35,960 nt of DNA from an uncultured Methanobrevibacter sp. (GTDB lineage Archaea; Methanobacteriota; Methanobacteria; Methanobacteriales; Methanobacteriaceae). The stretch is from the NCBI RefSeq assembly GCF_902784195.1, contig NZ_CACZTX010000012.1:1-35960 (forward strand). Reading direction: 5' to 3'. The position numbers were made by a program, and so were the translations under genes. The stretch's first letter is position 1. Each line of letters opens with the position of its first letter. The notes beneath the pieces are model-generated. The model saw only the letters and a program-made list of their open reading frames with translations. It did no database searches and was not told the origin of the DNA. Positions 19,831 through 27,213 of this stretch are shown here, piece by piece.

Positions 19831-20958
19831 GTGAGTCCTATCATCATCATATTCTCCGTATTCACAACCTGCATTTTCTATTTTGATATGGTCAATTAAG
19901 GTTCCGTCCTTTTTCATCAACTTGATTTCACCGTAACCGTTTCCACCATTCCAAAGACGGGTGTGTAACTTTTTACCGGTAGGAGCTTCATAATTGAAAA
20001 GCAACATTTCATCACGTTTGCAGTATAATTTGAGTTCAAGCTTGCTGTTCCAATTGCTGCAATTGATGAACCATTCGTTCACTTCTTCTCCTTCTTTGAA
20101 ACCGAAATCAACTCTTACATTATTCCAGAATCTTGCAAAGTTGTATTCATACATCTTTCCTTCATAATAGAAACCTATCAGCAATTTACGAGGAAGTGTA
20201 ATGCCGAATGCCTTAGGCTTTCCACCCCCTGCTTCAAAAGCAGAATTATTAAGTTTCTTGCCAGTGATCAAACTTGTCAGATTACAGGAGGAAATCCATA
20301 ACCAAGGGCTTGTAAAGTCTCCACCCCAGTTCTTATCAGCATATCCAAAGGATTTTTCAGGAATGACTTCATAATCAACACCATCCATTTCAATGGTACC
20401 GCTGTATTGGGTCTTTATTCCTTCAGCGTGCCAAAACATTTCAAAAGCATTCAATTTTCTGAAGAAGCCATTTGCACCATATCCTACATTAAAAGTGATT
20501 TGCTTGTCAATATCCAAGTCCCATTTCATTTCTCCTGCATCACACATGTATTCAGGATGTTCACGTGCTTCCTCTTCAGTAACTTTACAGTATCCAGTCA
20601 TATGGGTTTCAGTTAAGCTGTATTCCCCAACTTTTATATCCAATTTATCATCAGGGCATGAGAAATCCTTCATGGAATAGTAATTATGAATCTGTTTAGG
20701 TTCCTTACCCCATGCTCCAACTTTTAACATGCAGTAAGAAGGTCTTTTACCTGCTTCAATGTTTTTAGGGTCTTGACCTAAGGTAGGTTCATCTTCAGCT
20801 AAATCTGGGTTACATACAAAGTATTCTATAAAGAATGGTCTTGGTTCACCAGTTTCCTTATTGTAAGCTGTTAAAGAATGCCACCACCAGTCATAACCTT
20901 GCTTAGCAAGGGGACCTTTCAACATATAATGGTCTCTTTTCAAATCACTTTTATTCAT
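19810..20958 (-). CDS. Tocopherol-cyclase-like / lipocalin-type protein
   Basis: 382 residues from ATG 20958. GGAGG sits 8 nt upstream, so the in-frame ATG at 20985 is rejected. The motif FGYADKNWGGDFTSPWLWISS (from residue 204) matches the YAEKNWG...WWW core of plant tocopherol cyclase (VTE1), and the N-terminal GYDWWWHSL plus many aromatic residues fit its double beta-barrel. No signal peptide. Methanogens do not make tocopherol, so the substrate is more likely another prenylated or lipid molecule, or the protein is only a lipid binder. The gene next downstream is VTE5-like. Family call rests on the motif and overall aromatic pattern. Confidence 0.65.
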   Translation of the reverse strand: MNKSDLKRDHYMLKGPLAKQGYDWWWHSLTAYNKETGEPRPFFIEYFVCNPDLAEDEPTLGQDPKNIEAGKRPSYCMLKVGAWGKEPKQIHNYYSMKDFSCPDDKLDIKVGEYSLTETHMTGYCKVTEEEAREHPEYMCDAGEMKWDLDIDKQITFNVGYGANGFFRKLNAFEMFWHAEGIKTQYSGTIEMDGVDYEVIPEKSFGYADKNWGGDFTSPWLWISSCNLTSLITGKKLNNSAFEAGGGKPKAFGITLPRKLLIGFYYEGKMYEYNFARFWNNVRVDFGFKEGEEVNEWFINCSNWNSKLELKLYCKRDEMLLFNYEAPTGKKLHTRLWNGGNGYGEIKLMKKDGTLIDHIKIENAGCEYGEYDDDRTHNIIDDR

Positions 20959-21352
20959 CAAAATCCTCCAAAAGAAAATGTTCATGTTTGATAATTCAAA
21001 AAATATAGAATCTAAATTATTTAAATAATTTTGATAAGTCTAATCAGCCAATTACTTAAATCGCTTAATAATCAACCGATATATCCTATATTTTAATTTA
21101 TATTCCATTTATAATAAATATTTTATTATTTAAATTAGGGGAACTTGAGAAAATAGGGCAAAATAGGGATTAATTAAGAAAAATGAAAGGTGGAACATTT
21201 AATTGTTTAAAAAAGAGAAAAAATCAAATTGGAATTTTTGAAAAAATAAAAGAAAATAAAAGAAAATAAAAAAAGAACCCTCAACTCCAAAAGATAAAAG
21301 AAAAGAAAATAAATAAAAGGAGAGAAAATAAATTTGAGGGTAAAAATTTTAA
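20959..21352. other. 394-bp AT-rich spacer
   Basis: Minus-strand promoter region of the cyclase-like gene (A/T boxes near 21010-21030) and, at its right end, the terminator of the zinc-ribbon gene. A short direct repeat AAATAGGG occurs twice at about 21152-21171. Nothing else is recognisable. Confidence 0.5.
21277..21341 (-). terminator. Wide hairpin after the zinc-ribbon gene
   Basis: ACCCTCAA (21277-21284) and TTGAGGGT (21334-21341) pair perfectly over a 49-nt pyrimidine-rich (minus-strand) loop, 12 nt after the stop codon. Further T-rich sequence follows. Confidence 0.5.
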
Positions 21353-21652
21353 CTATTCGTTATAACCACAACAAGTTTTCTTATCATGGTGATGGTGCGG
21401 GATATTTGGATTAGCATGATCAGGCATAGGTTTACCACAGGTTAAAGGACCTTTTCCACGTGCTGATCCGCAACATCCACCTCTCCTTTTATTATGAGCA
21501 AGAATTGCATCAATATCCAAATCTTTCACTTCTTCTAGAAATTCAATATTTTCACTGTGACATTTAGGACAGATTGAGTGTTCACCATTTAAGGTAATCC
21601 AAGTGAATCCACAATCTTTACAAGTATATTTTAAAGTTAAAGCTTTTTCCAT
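21353..21652 (-). CDS. Zinc-ribbon protein with Cys/His-rich tail
   Basis: 99 residues. N-terminal zinc ribbon CKDCGFTW...CPKCHSENI (two CxxC knuckles), then a linker and a C-terminal segment rich in Gly, Cys and His: RRGGCCGSARGKG...TCGKPMPDH...PHHHHDKKTCCG. The tail looks like a second metal-binding site. The mRNA starts from TTTATATAAG at about 21712-21722. It is divergent from the XRE regulator, with the three-site operator array just upstream of its promoter, so it is probably controlled by that regulator. Function unknown; metal handling or redox sensing is a guess. Confidence 0.75.
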   Translation of the reverse strand: MEKALTLKYTCKDCGFTWITLNGEHSICPKCHSENIEFLEEVKDLDIDAILAHNKRRGGCCGSARGKGPLTCGKPMPDHANPNIPHHHHDKKTCCGYNE

Positions 21653-21734
21653 ATTATCAACTACCTTATTTTTTATTTATATCAAATTACATTTTGAATA
21701 TATATTCATAATCTTATATAAATACATAGGAATA

Positions 21735-21792
21735 GTAAATAATATTTAACATAAAGTAAATATATTTATACAATAAGTAAATATAACTTTAC
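21735..21792. promoter_or_regulatory. Three operator dyads at exact 21-bp spacing
   Basis: GTAAATAATATTTAAC (21735-21750), GTAAATATATTTATAC (21756-21771) and GTAAATATAACTTTAC (21777-21792). Each is a 16-bp GT...AC dyad. The shared AGTAAATA starts at 21734, 21755 and 21776, exactly two helical turns apart. The array sits between the divergent zinc-ribbon and XRE genes and overlaps the TATA-like TTTATAC for the XRE gene. Confidence 0.7.
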
Positions 21793-21837
21793 ATAATATT
21801 TTAAAATTCAAATCAATTTATAAAAAAGAGGGCAAAT

Positions 21838-22032
21838 ATGAGAAATAATCTAAGAATTTACAGAGCCATTGAGAATATTACCCAAGAGGAATTGGCAAAT
21901 GAATTGGGAGTCAGCAGACAAACCATAGTGGCTATTGAAAATGACAAATACAATCCATCACTTGAACTTGGCTTTAAAATAGCCCATAAGTTTGATGTGA
22001 AAATAGAAGACATATTCATTAGCGAAATATGA
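21838..22032 (+). CDS. Small XRE-family DNA-binding regulator
   Basis: 64 residues, a single Cro/CI helix-turn-helix: RIYRAIENITQEELANELGVSRQTIVAIENDKYNPSLELGFKIAHKFDVKIEDIF. Same size and layout as the minimal YozG-type regulators. SD GAGGGC before ATG 21838. The operator array upstream fits autoregulation and control of the divergent zinc-ribbon gene. No ligand domain, so the signal must come from elsewhere or from oligomer state. Confidence 0.9.
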   Translation: MRNNLRIYRAIENITQEELANELGVSRQTIVAIENDKYNPSLELGFKIAHKFDVKIEDIFISEI

Positions 22033-22124
22033 ATGAAAACTAAAAGTAGAATTTAGAATTGAATTTAGGATATGAATTTAAAATAATTGAAACAAGCTAA
22101 AATAAGTAAAAAATAGTAAAAAGA

Positions 22125-22156
22125 AATGATGAATTCATTTAATCAAAATCATCATT
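22125..22156 (-). terminator. Hairpin spanning the end of the acidic-protein gene
   Basis: AATGATGA (22125-22132) pairs with TCATCATT (22149-22156); the stop codon 22139-22141 is in the loop. Minus-strand TTTCTTTTTACTATTTTTTAC follows. Confidence 0.6.
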
Positions 22157-22849
22157 ATAATCAAATATGCCGAAGTCCATGCCTTTTGAAGAGCTGAAAT
22201 CAATAAGGTGTGCAATGAATTCCTCCAATGAAACTTCCTCATCTTCACTTAAGATATCCTCTTCATCTGGAAATGCTTCTGGAGCCAAAGTGAAACTGAG
22301 GCCTTCTTGATTTTGAGTAAGGATCTTTATAAAATCCACTACAGAAATCTCACGGGATTCATCAGGTTTCATGTCAAAAAGCTCCAATAATGGATTTTCA
22401 TCATTTATTTCAAATTCAAACTCATTAGGGATTTCAACAATATCCCCTTCCAATACAGGCCCATTGATAACCTTTTCAAAATCATTATCATCAATTACAC
22501 CAAACCTTTGATTCTCAATGAATGGATTTTCAAATCTGAGATTGACTTCATCACCACCAGATAAATCCAAATGAACTTCCTCATCTTCAAAAGCACCTAT
22601 CTGTTCATAGAAATGTTGGAACAAAACCATTTCAACTTCATCAACAATGCTTGAGATATTTTTGAAATCTCTCCAGTTTTGGGAGTTAATTACAAATGCA
22701 CAGAAGTCATCAATAGCTGAAATGACAGATTTATATCTGTTCACGTCTCTTTCAGATAATCTGTTGCATTCAATTAAAGTATTTATCCTAGCTGTTTCAC
22801 TTACCAATCTCTTAATCCAAATCAATTGCACTAAACCAAAATCATTCAT
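22139..22849 (-). CDS. Acidic protein of unknown function
   Basis: 236 residues, not recognised. The N-terminal 80 residues are helical and near neutral (WIKRLVSETARINTLIECNRL); the rest is strongly acidic with many Asp/Glu clusters (PDEEDILSEDEEVSLEEF) and almost no Lys/Arg. No signal peptide or membrane helix. SD GAGGTG before ATG 22849. The leader is probably long: the nearest good minus-strand TATA boxes are at about 23221-23245, and the candidate structured RNA and a hairpin lie between them and the gene. The acidic C-terminus could bind a basic partner, but no function is assigned. Confidence 0.75.
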   Translation of the reverse strand: MNDFGLVQLIWIKRLVSETARINTLIECNRLSERDVNRYKSVISAIDDFCAFVINSQNWRDFKNISSIVDEVEMVLFQHFYEQIGAFEDEEVHLDLSGGDEVNLRFENPFIENQRFGVIDDNDFEKVINGPVLEGDIVEIPNEFEFEINDENPLLELFDMKPDESREISVVDFIKILTQNQEGLSFTLAPEAFPDEEDILSEDEEVSLEEFIAHLIDFSSSKGMDFGIFDYNDDFD

Positions 22850-22921
22850 TAAAACACCTCACAGATGAAAATTCATTCGACAACAAAATACGTTAAATAA
22901 GAACAACCCACCCAATTATAA

Positions 22922-22944
22922 AATAGGCCCCCTTGAAACCTATT
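22922..22944 (-). ncRNA. Hairpin with AAGGGGGC loop upstream of the acidic-protein gene
   Basis: AATAGG/CCTATT 6-bp stem with 11-nt loop. The 8-mer GCCCCCTT (plus strand) is repeated exactly in the loop of helix P2 of the candidate RNA at 23120-23127, which is notable in so AT-rich a genome. Confidence 0.35.
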
Positions 22945-23096
22945 AAATAATATCCCAACCAAGTTCTCCCAAAAAATCATCATAACTAAAAAATGCAAAC
23001 AAAATACAAAGGCACAAATGAGTTGATACTATGAACAAACGAAATATAGGAGTGATTTAATATGATGAAACTCTATTATGATGATCTATTGGTGTA

Positions 23097-23209
23097 ATCA
23101 ACCACAATTATAGATTCATGCCCCCTTCATTAAATCTATAATAACTAAATCCAAACATGAAAACACCCTCGTTTTAACATGATTGAAAATTTTAGATTAT
23201 GTGGTTGAT
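23097..23209 (-). ncRNA. Candidate three-helix structured RNA
   Basis: P1: ATCAACCACA (23097-23106) pairs with TGTGGTTGAT (23200-23209), perfect 10 bp. P2: ATTATAGATT/AATCTATAAT (23107-23116, 23133-23142), perfect 10 bp, directly stacked on P1, loop containing CCCCCTT. P3: CATGAAAAC paired with GTTTT..CATG (23156-23164, 23171-23181, two-base bulge), loop ACCCTC. Together they form a closed three-way junction. A minus-strand TATA (CTTTATAT, 23238-23245) predicts a start near 23215, a few nt before P1. No ORF. It could be a free RNA or the 5' leader of the acidic-protein mRNA; no known family was recognised. Confidence 0.45.
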
Positions 23210-23352
23210 ATGGTAACAATTATATAAACTTGGTTGCATATAAAGGTTTTGAATTTATTGAAAAAAATAAAATTAAAGCTAAAAAAAGCACAATAAAATA
23301 AGAAAAAATAGTTAAAAATAAAAAATTAATTAAAATTATAAAAAAAATTTAA

Positions 23353-24126
23353 CTACATATGAGCATCATCTAAAATGTGATGACACTCACAATCACACTC
23401 TTTTGACAATTCCTTGATTGTGTTGAACAATAATTTAATTAATTCCCCTTTCTTTTTAGCCATTATCCCATAAACCTCATCAGTATTCAATTTAGTGGGG
23501 GAAATGGAAGTTGAATAATTGGAAACAACAGCTATAGGAGCATAACACATTTCCTTTTCCCTTGCAAGAACCGCTTCAGGCAAGGTGGTCATGCCAACAA
23601 TTGATCCTCCAAGTATGCTAAACATTTTAATCTCAGCAGGAGTTTCAAATCTTGGTCCTTCGGTACATACAATTGTTCCTCCATCAACCACAGGCCCATT
23701 TACACATCCAGAATTAGCCAAAATAGCTCCTCTTAATCTGTTACAGAAGGGTTCAGTCATATCTATATGAATAACCTCATTATCATAGAAAGTCCTATCC
23801 CTATTTACAGTGAAATCCAAAAAGTCATCTGGGAGAACAATGGATCCAGGACCAATATCCAAATCAAGTGAACCTACAGCATTTGTAGCCATGATTTGGG
23901 TAACACCTATCTCCTTAAGTGCCATGATGTTTGCCTTAAAATTGATTTTATGTGGAGGGCAAGTGTGACCTGCAGAGTGTCTTGGCAAGAAAGCAACTGT
24001 CTTGTCCCCAATGCTTAAAAGGGAAACCTCAACAGAGCCATATTCAGTCTCAATAACTTTGGTTTCAGTTGCATCTGCCAATTCACTTATTTCTTCTACT
24101 CCACTACCACCAATAATTCCAATCAT
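23353..24126 (-). CDS. 5'-methylthioadenosine/methylthioinosine phosphorylase
   Basis: 257 residues, PNP/MTAP family. Phosphate-binding IGGSGV (4-9) and PRHSAGHTCPPHKINFKANI, plus CTEGPRFETPAEI and GMTTLPEAVLAREKEM, are typical. Releases the purine base from methylthio-nucleosides with phosphate. In the purine-contact region the sequence is VVSNYSTSIS, with Asn where MTA-specific enzymes have Asp, which favours a 6-oxopurine substrate (methylthioinosine), as known for some methanogens; this is inference. The C-terminus CDCECHHILDDAH is an unusual Cys/His tail that could bind metal. SD GAGGT before ATG 24126. Confidence 0.85.
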   Translation of the reverse strand: MIGIIGGSGVEEISELADATETKVIETEYGSVEVSLLSIGDKTVAFLPRHSAGHTCPPHKINFKANIMALKEIGVTQIMATNAVGSLDLDIGPGSIVLPDDFLDFTVNRDRTFYDNEVIHIDMTEPFCNRLRGAILANSGCVNGPVVDGGTIVCTEGPRFETPAEIKMFSILGGSIVGMTTLPEAVLAREKEMCYAPIAVVSNYSTSISPTKLNTDEVYGIMAKKKGELIKLLFNTIKELSKECDCECHHILDDAHM

Positions 24127-24230
24127 ATGATAACCTCAATAAAAATAAAAAATAATAATTGTCTTAATAAATTAATAAAACAATTATTTTATAAATTAAT
24201 AAATTAATTAAAAATTCAAAATAAAATAAG

Positions 24231-24252
24231 AAAAGGATAATATTATCCTTTT
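24231..24252 (-). terminator. Palindrome enclosing the rtcB stop codon
   Basis: A 22-bp perfect palindrome (arms AAAAGGATAAT/ATTATCCTTTT) with the stop TAA (24243-24245) near its apex, followed by minus-strand CTTATTTTATTTTG. Confidence 0.75.
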
Positions 24253-25691
24253 GTAACTGCTAAAGGAACAACTTTTGCAACTAATTTAGCAATTCCTGCA
24301 TCATGAGATGTTTTAACAACTGAATCAACGTTTTTATAAGCACCTGGCGCTTCTTCAGCTAAAACAGGAGCGGAATTTGCTTTTACATGAATTCCTTTTG
24401 CATTCAATTCCTTCTTGATTCCTTCTGCGGTGAATTGTTTTTTAGCAGCAGTTCTTGATAGGACTCTTCCTGCACCATGAGCGGTTGAACCGAAGGTCTC
24501 TTCCATAGCAACATCAGTACCGTGCAAAATGTAAGAAGCAGTGCCCATAGTTCCAGGAATCAATACAGGTTGTCCTACATCCCTGTATTCCTTAGGAATT
24601 TCACGTCTTCCAGGACCAAATGCACGAGTAGCTCCTTTTCTGTGAACAAGAACCTCCATATGGGAACCTTTTACCTTATGAACTTCCTTTTTAGCGATGT
24701 TGTGTGCAACATCGTAAATGGTGCTCATGCCCATATCATCAGCACTGCGGGAGAACACTTCCTCAAATGATTCTCTAACCCAATGGGACATCATTTGACG
24801 ATTTGCCCATGCATAATTAGCACCAGCAGCCATAGCCTTCAAGTAACCTTGTGCCTCTTTGGAATCAATAGGTGCACAAGCCAATTGCCTATCAGGAATA
24901 TTGATTTTATAATTTCTATAAGCCTTATCCATTTGCCTTAAATAGTCAGAACAGATTTGGTGTCCACAACCTCTTGAACCACTGTGAATCATAATAGCTA
25001 TTGATCCCGCTTCAAGACCAAATGCCTTTGCTACAGTTTCGTCATAAATCTCTTCAATCTTTTGAACTTCAAGGAAGTGGTTTCCGGAACCTAATGAACC
25101 TAATTGAGGAATTCCTCTTTTTTTAGCCTTATCACTTACAACAGCGGATTCAGCATCCTTCATTCTGCCGTTTTCTTCCAAGAACTTAAGGTCATCTTCC
25201 CAACCAAATCCACGTTCTACAGCCCACCAAGCACCGTAGTCTAAAACCTCATTGATTTCATTGTCCTTAAGTCTGATTTGACCTTTACTTCCTACACCTG
25301 ATGGAATGTTCTTAAATAAGACTTCAGTAAGTTCCTTAAGCTTAGGTTTGATTTCGTCTTCTGTTAAGTTAGTTCTAAGCATTCTAACTCCACAGTTAAT
25401 GTCAAAACCTACTCCCCCAGGACTTACAACACCATTATTGTAATTGAAAGCTCCTACACCACCAATACTGAAACCATATCCAAAGTGAATGTCTGGCATA
25501 GCTATTGATGCACCTTGAATACCTGGCATGCAAGCTACATTTGCCACTTGCTCAAGAGCTCCCTCTTCAATATCCTTAACGGATTCATCATCAAGATACA
25601 ATCTTCCAGGAACTCTCATTTCCTTTCTATAGCTACTTGGAAGTTCCCATACATTGTCTCTTACCTTTTCAAGATTTTCTTTAACTGACAT
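24243..25691 (-). CDS. rtcB: RNA-splicing ligase RtcB
   Basis: 482 residues from ATG 25691 ([10 protein letters not shown]); an in-frame GTG at 25700 is less likely. Motifs [12 protein letters not shown] (metal Cys), [10 protein letters not shown], and the guanylylated His in [10 protein letters not shown] are present. No intein, in contrast to some archaeal copies. Joins 2',3'-cyclic-phosphate or 3'-phosphate ends to 5'-OH ends using GTP and Mn: tRNA exon ligation and RNA repair. Its activator archease is encoded about 1 kb away (26667-27134) on the other strand. Confidence 0.96.
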   Translation of the reverse strand: MSVKENLEKVRDNVWELPSSYRKEMRVPGRLYLDDESVKDIEEGALEQVANVACMPGIQGASIAMPDIHFGYGFSIGGVGAFNYNNGVVSPGGVGFDINCGVRMLRTNLTEDEIKPKLKELTEVLFKNIPSGVGSKGQIRLKDNEINEVLDYGAWWAVERGFGWEDDLKFLEENGRMKDAESAVVSDKAKKRGIPQLGSLGSGNHFLEVQKIEEIYDETVAKAFGLEAGSIAIMIHSGSRGCGHQICSDYLRQMDKAYRNYKINIPDRQLACAPIDSKEAQGYLKAMAAGANYAWANRQMMSHWVRESFEEVFSRSADDMGMSTIYDVAHNIAKKEVHKVKGSHMEVLVHRKGATRAFGPGRREIPKEYRDVGQPVLIPGTMGTASYILHGTDVAMEETFGSTAHGAGRVLSRTAAKKQFTAEGIKKELNAKGIHVKANSAPVLAEEAPGAYKNVDSVVKTSHDAGIAKLVAKVVPLAVTKG

Positions 25692-25795
25692 AAATATCAC
25701 GGAATAAGTTAAAATAAAAATTTAATATTAAATAATAAGTTTGTATAAAATTTTTTGTATAAAAATTATGAATTTCAATTATATTTAATATAAAT

Positions 25796-25840
25796 TCTAA
25801 TTAAAGTCTAATTAAATTCTAATATAATTTCTAATATAAT
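25796..25840. repeat. Short tandem repeat of about 11 bp
   Basis: TCTAAT starts at 25796, 25807, 25818 and 25830, in units TCTAATTAAAG, TCTAATTAAAT, TCTAATATAATT and TCTAATATAAT. The period is about one helical turn, 105-140 bp upstream of rtcB. Confidence 0.6.
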
Positions 25841-26061
25841 ATTATAGTTATGTTTTATAATACATTTAAAATTAATTGTTGAAATTAAAACTAACAAAAT
25901 CAAAAAATGAATATTTGAAAAATGCATTTAAAAATTACACAATCAAATGGATCTAAAAAAAGTAAAAATTGATGTATGGTGTAAAGGATTAAATGATGGT
26001 TATTGAGTTTTTAGTGTTTAAAAAATGATAAAATAAAAATAAAAATTTAATTTTAAAAACA

Positions 26062-26201
26062 CATTGATTAAAGGATGTAAACTATGTAATTTATAAAAAT
26101 CTAAATATTTATGAGATGTTCTTTTTAAGAAATTGCACGATAATATTCATAAATCTTTAGTAGTTTTTATCCTATATGGTTACATCCTTTAATAAACAAT
26201 G
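26062..26201 (-). terminator. 140-nt rod-like hairpin after the small membrane gene
   Basis: Outer CATTG/CAATG (26062-26066, 26197-26201), a 3-nt bulge, then 14 perfect pairs ATTAAAGGATGTAA/TTACATCCTTTAAT (26067-26080, 26180-26193), then inner arms ATAAAAA/TTTTTAT and ATTTATGA/TCATAAAT. It begins 21 nt after the stop codon of the 62-residue gene and is followed on the minus strand by T-rich sequence. Could be a terminator, a separate small RNA, or a MITE-like insertion. Confidence 0.6.
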
Positions 26202-26222
26202 GGTTTGGTTTCATTTGTTTAA

Positions 26223-26411
26223 TTATACCCAGCTCATCATTTCTGGGCTTGGAGCTGCGCTAACAGCTAAAATAGATAAAAGTAATACTGTAAGAACTAC
26301 AAATATTACCATGCAATCTTTAAAGTCAATTCTAAGGTTGTGGAAGTTCATAGGATCCATAATACTGGTTTTTCTTCTTAAGTCACAATTATTGTTAGTA
26401 TGTTTTATCAT
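26223..26411 (-). CDS. Small single-span membrane protein, 62 residues
   Basis: Not recognised, but probably real: a near-ideal SD (GAGGTGA, 6 nt before ATG 26411), a good minus-strand TATA (TTTATATATG at about 26482-26491) and a strong hairpin after the stop. Residues 1-32 are hydrophilic and contain Cys9 and Cys33; 33-53 (CMVIFVVLTVLLLSILAVSAA) form one membrane helix, with a short tail APSPEMMSWV. An overlapping plus-strand frame (26176-26430) has no SD or promoter and is a shadow. Function unknown. Confidence 0.65.
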   Translation of the reverse strand: MIKHTNNNCDLRRKTSIMDPMNFHNLRIDFKDCMVIFVVLTVLLLSILAVSAAPSPEMMSWV

Positions 26412-26526
26412 TTTTTCACCTCATTTTTAATTTAAGTTTTCTTATAAATTTTCTCTCTGTAATACTACTAAGTTCTAAAGCATATATAAAAAAAGAGAAA
26501 GAGAGCATTTGAAAACTAATATGGGG

Positions 26527-26584
26527 TTGGATTTCAAGTGTATTTATTTGGGAATGAAAACAATTTTCCAATTGGTTTTCAAGC
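26527..26584. promoter_or_regulatory. Direct repeats upstream of archease; possible Orc1/Cdc6 site
   Basis: TTGGATTTCAAGT (26527-26539) and TTGGTTTTCAAGC (26572-26584) are 45 bp apart, just before the archease TATA (26587-26594). The complement of 26532-26544 reads AATACACTTGAAA, which closely matches the mini-ORB sequence remembered for Methanothermobacter. GCATTTGAAAAC at 26505-26516 is a weaker third copy. Either promoter operators or an origin element. Confidence 0.35.
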
Positions 26585-26666
26585 AGTTTATATAATATTA
26601 AAATTAAATAATTAATTGGTAGAATTAATAATAAACTTAATAATGAAATAATATTGGTGCATAGCT

Positions 26667-27134
26667 ATGAAGAATAATGAATCAAAAACAGATAAATATG
26701 ATTATTTTGATGTCACTGCAGACATTGGATTCTATGCCTATGGGAAATCCATAGAAGAGGCATACGAAAATGCAGGACTCGCTATGTTCAATGTTATAAC
26801 TGATATAAGCAAAGTAAAAAAAGAGGAATCTAGAGAATTTGAAATAGTTTCAGAGGATTTGGTTTCTCTTTTATATGATTATTTAGAAGAGCTTTTGTTC
26901 CTGCAGGATACAGAGTTCCTGTTCTTTTCTGATTTTAAAGTGAATATTGAAAAAATAGTTGATGATGAGTCTTCCAATCTAGAAAATTATAAATTGACTT
27001 GTTTTGCTTGCGGTGAGGAAATAGATTGGAATGTCCATAGCCCAAAATCCGAAGTTAAAGCCATCACTTTTCATAAAATGTGTGTAAAAGAAGATAATGG
27101 AGTCTTTAAGCTTAGAGCTATTTTAGACTTATGA
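26667..27134 (+). CDS. Archease (RtcB activator)
   Basis: 155 residues, slightly longer than the usual 140. Family features: YDYFDVTADIGFYAYGKSIEEAYENAGLAMFNVITD at the start, LLYDYLEELLFLQDTEFLFFSDF in the middle, and EVKAITFHKMCVKE...LRAILDL at the end. The acidic metal-binding residues of the first segment are kept. Helps RtcB with guanylylation and turnover. Between the last two motifs there is a CFACGEEID insertion with two Cys that is unusual. TATA TTTATATAAT at 26587. Convergent with orc1. Confidence 0.9.
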   Translation: MKNNESKTDKYDYFDVTADIGFYAYGKSIEEAYENAGLAMFNVITDISKVKKEESREFEIVSEDLVSLLYDYLEELLFLQDTEFLFFSDFKVNIEKIVDDESSNLENYKLTCFACGEEIDWNVHSPKSEVKAITFHKMCVKEDNGVFKLRAILDL

Positions 27135-27213
27135 ATTTATATTCATTTTGAAAATAATAAAAAATAGAATTTTAATTAAGAATAATAAAAAATAAAAAAG
27201 AAACAGTTTTGAT

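Larger units (their letters stand above)
22850..23352. other. 503-bp spacer with RNA-like structure
   Basis: Between the acidic-protein gene and the phosphorylase gene (both minus). G/C content in 22900-23215 is visibly higher than in other spacers. It contains the hairpin at 22922-22944, the three-helix candidate at 23097-23209 and two minus-strand TATA boxes (23221-23228, 23238-23245). 23250-23352 is plain A-rich sequence, the U-rich end of the phosphorylase mRNA. Confidence 0.6.
25692..26222. other. 531-bp spacer: rtcB upstream region and a large hairpin
   Basis: The right part holds the rod-like hairpin 26062-26201. The left part is the rtcB promoter region, with a short tandem repeat at 25796-25840. 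Between them (25850-26050) is A/T-rich sequence with no recognisable feature. Confidence 0.55.

Noticed and set aside
23061-23096. Plus-strand 11-codon frame with SD AGGAGTGAT
   Set aside because: Very short, no plus-strand promoter, and it runs into the P1 helix of the structured RNA candidate; kept only as a curiosity.
26176-26430. Plus-strand open frame of 84 codons opposite the 62-residue gene
   Set aside because: No SD or promoter; the minus-strand frame has both and a sensible membrane segment.
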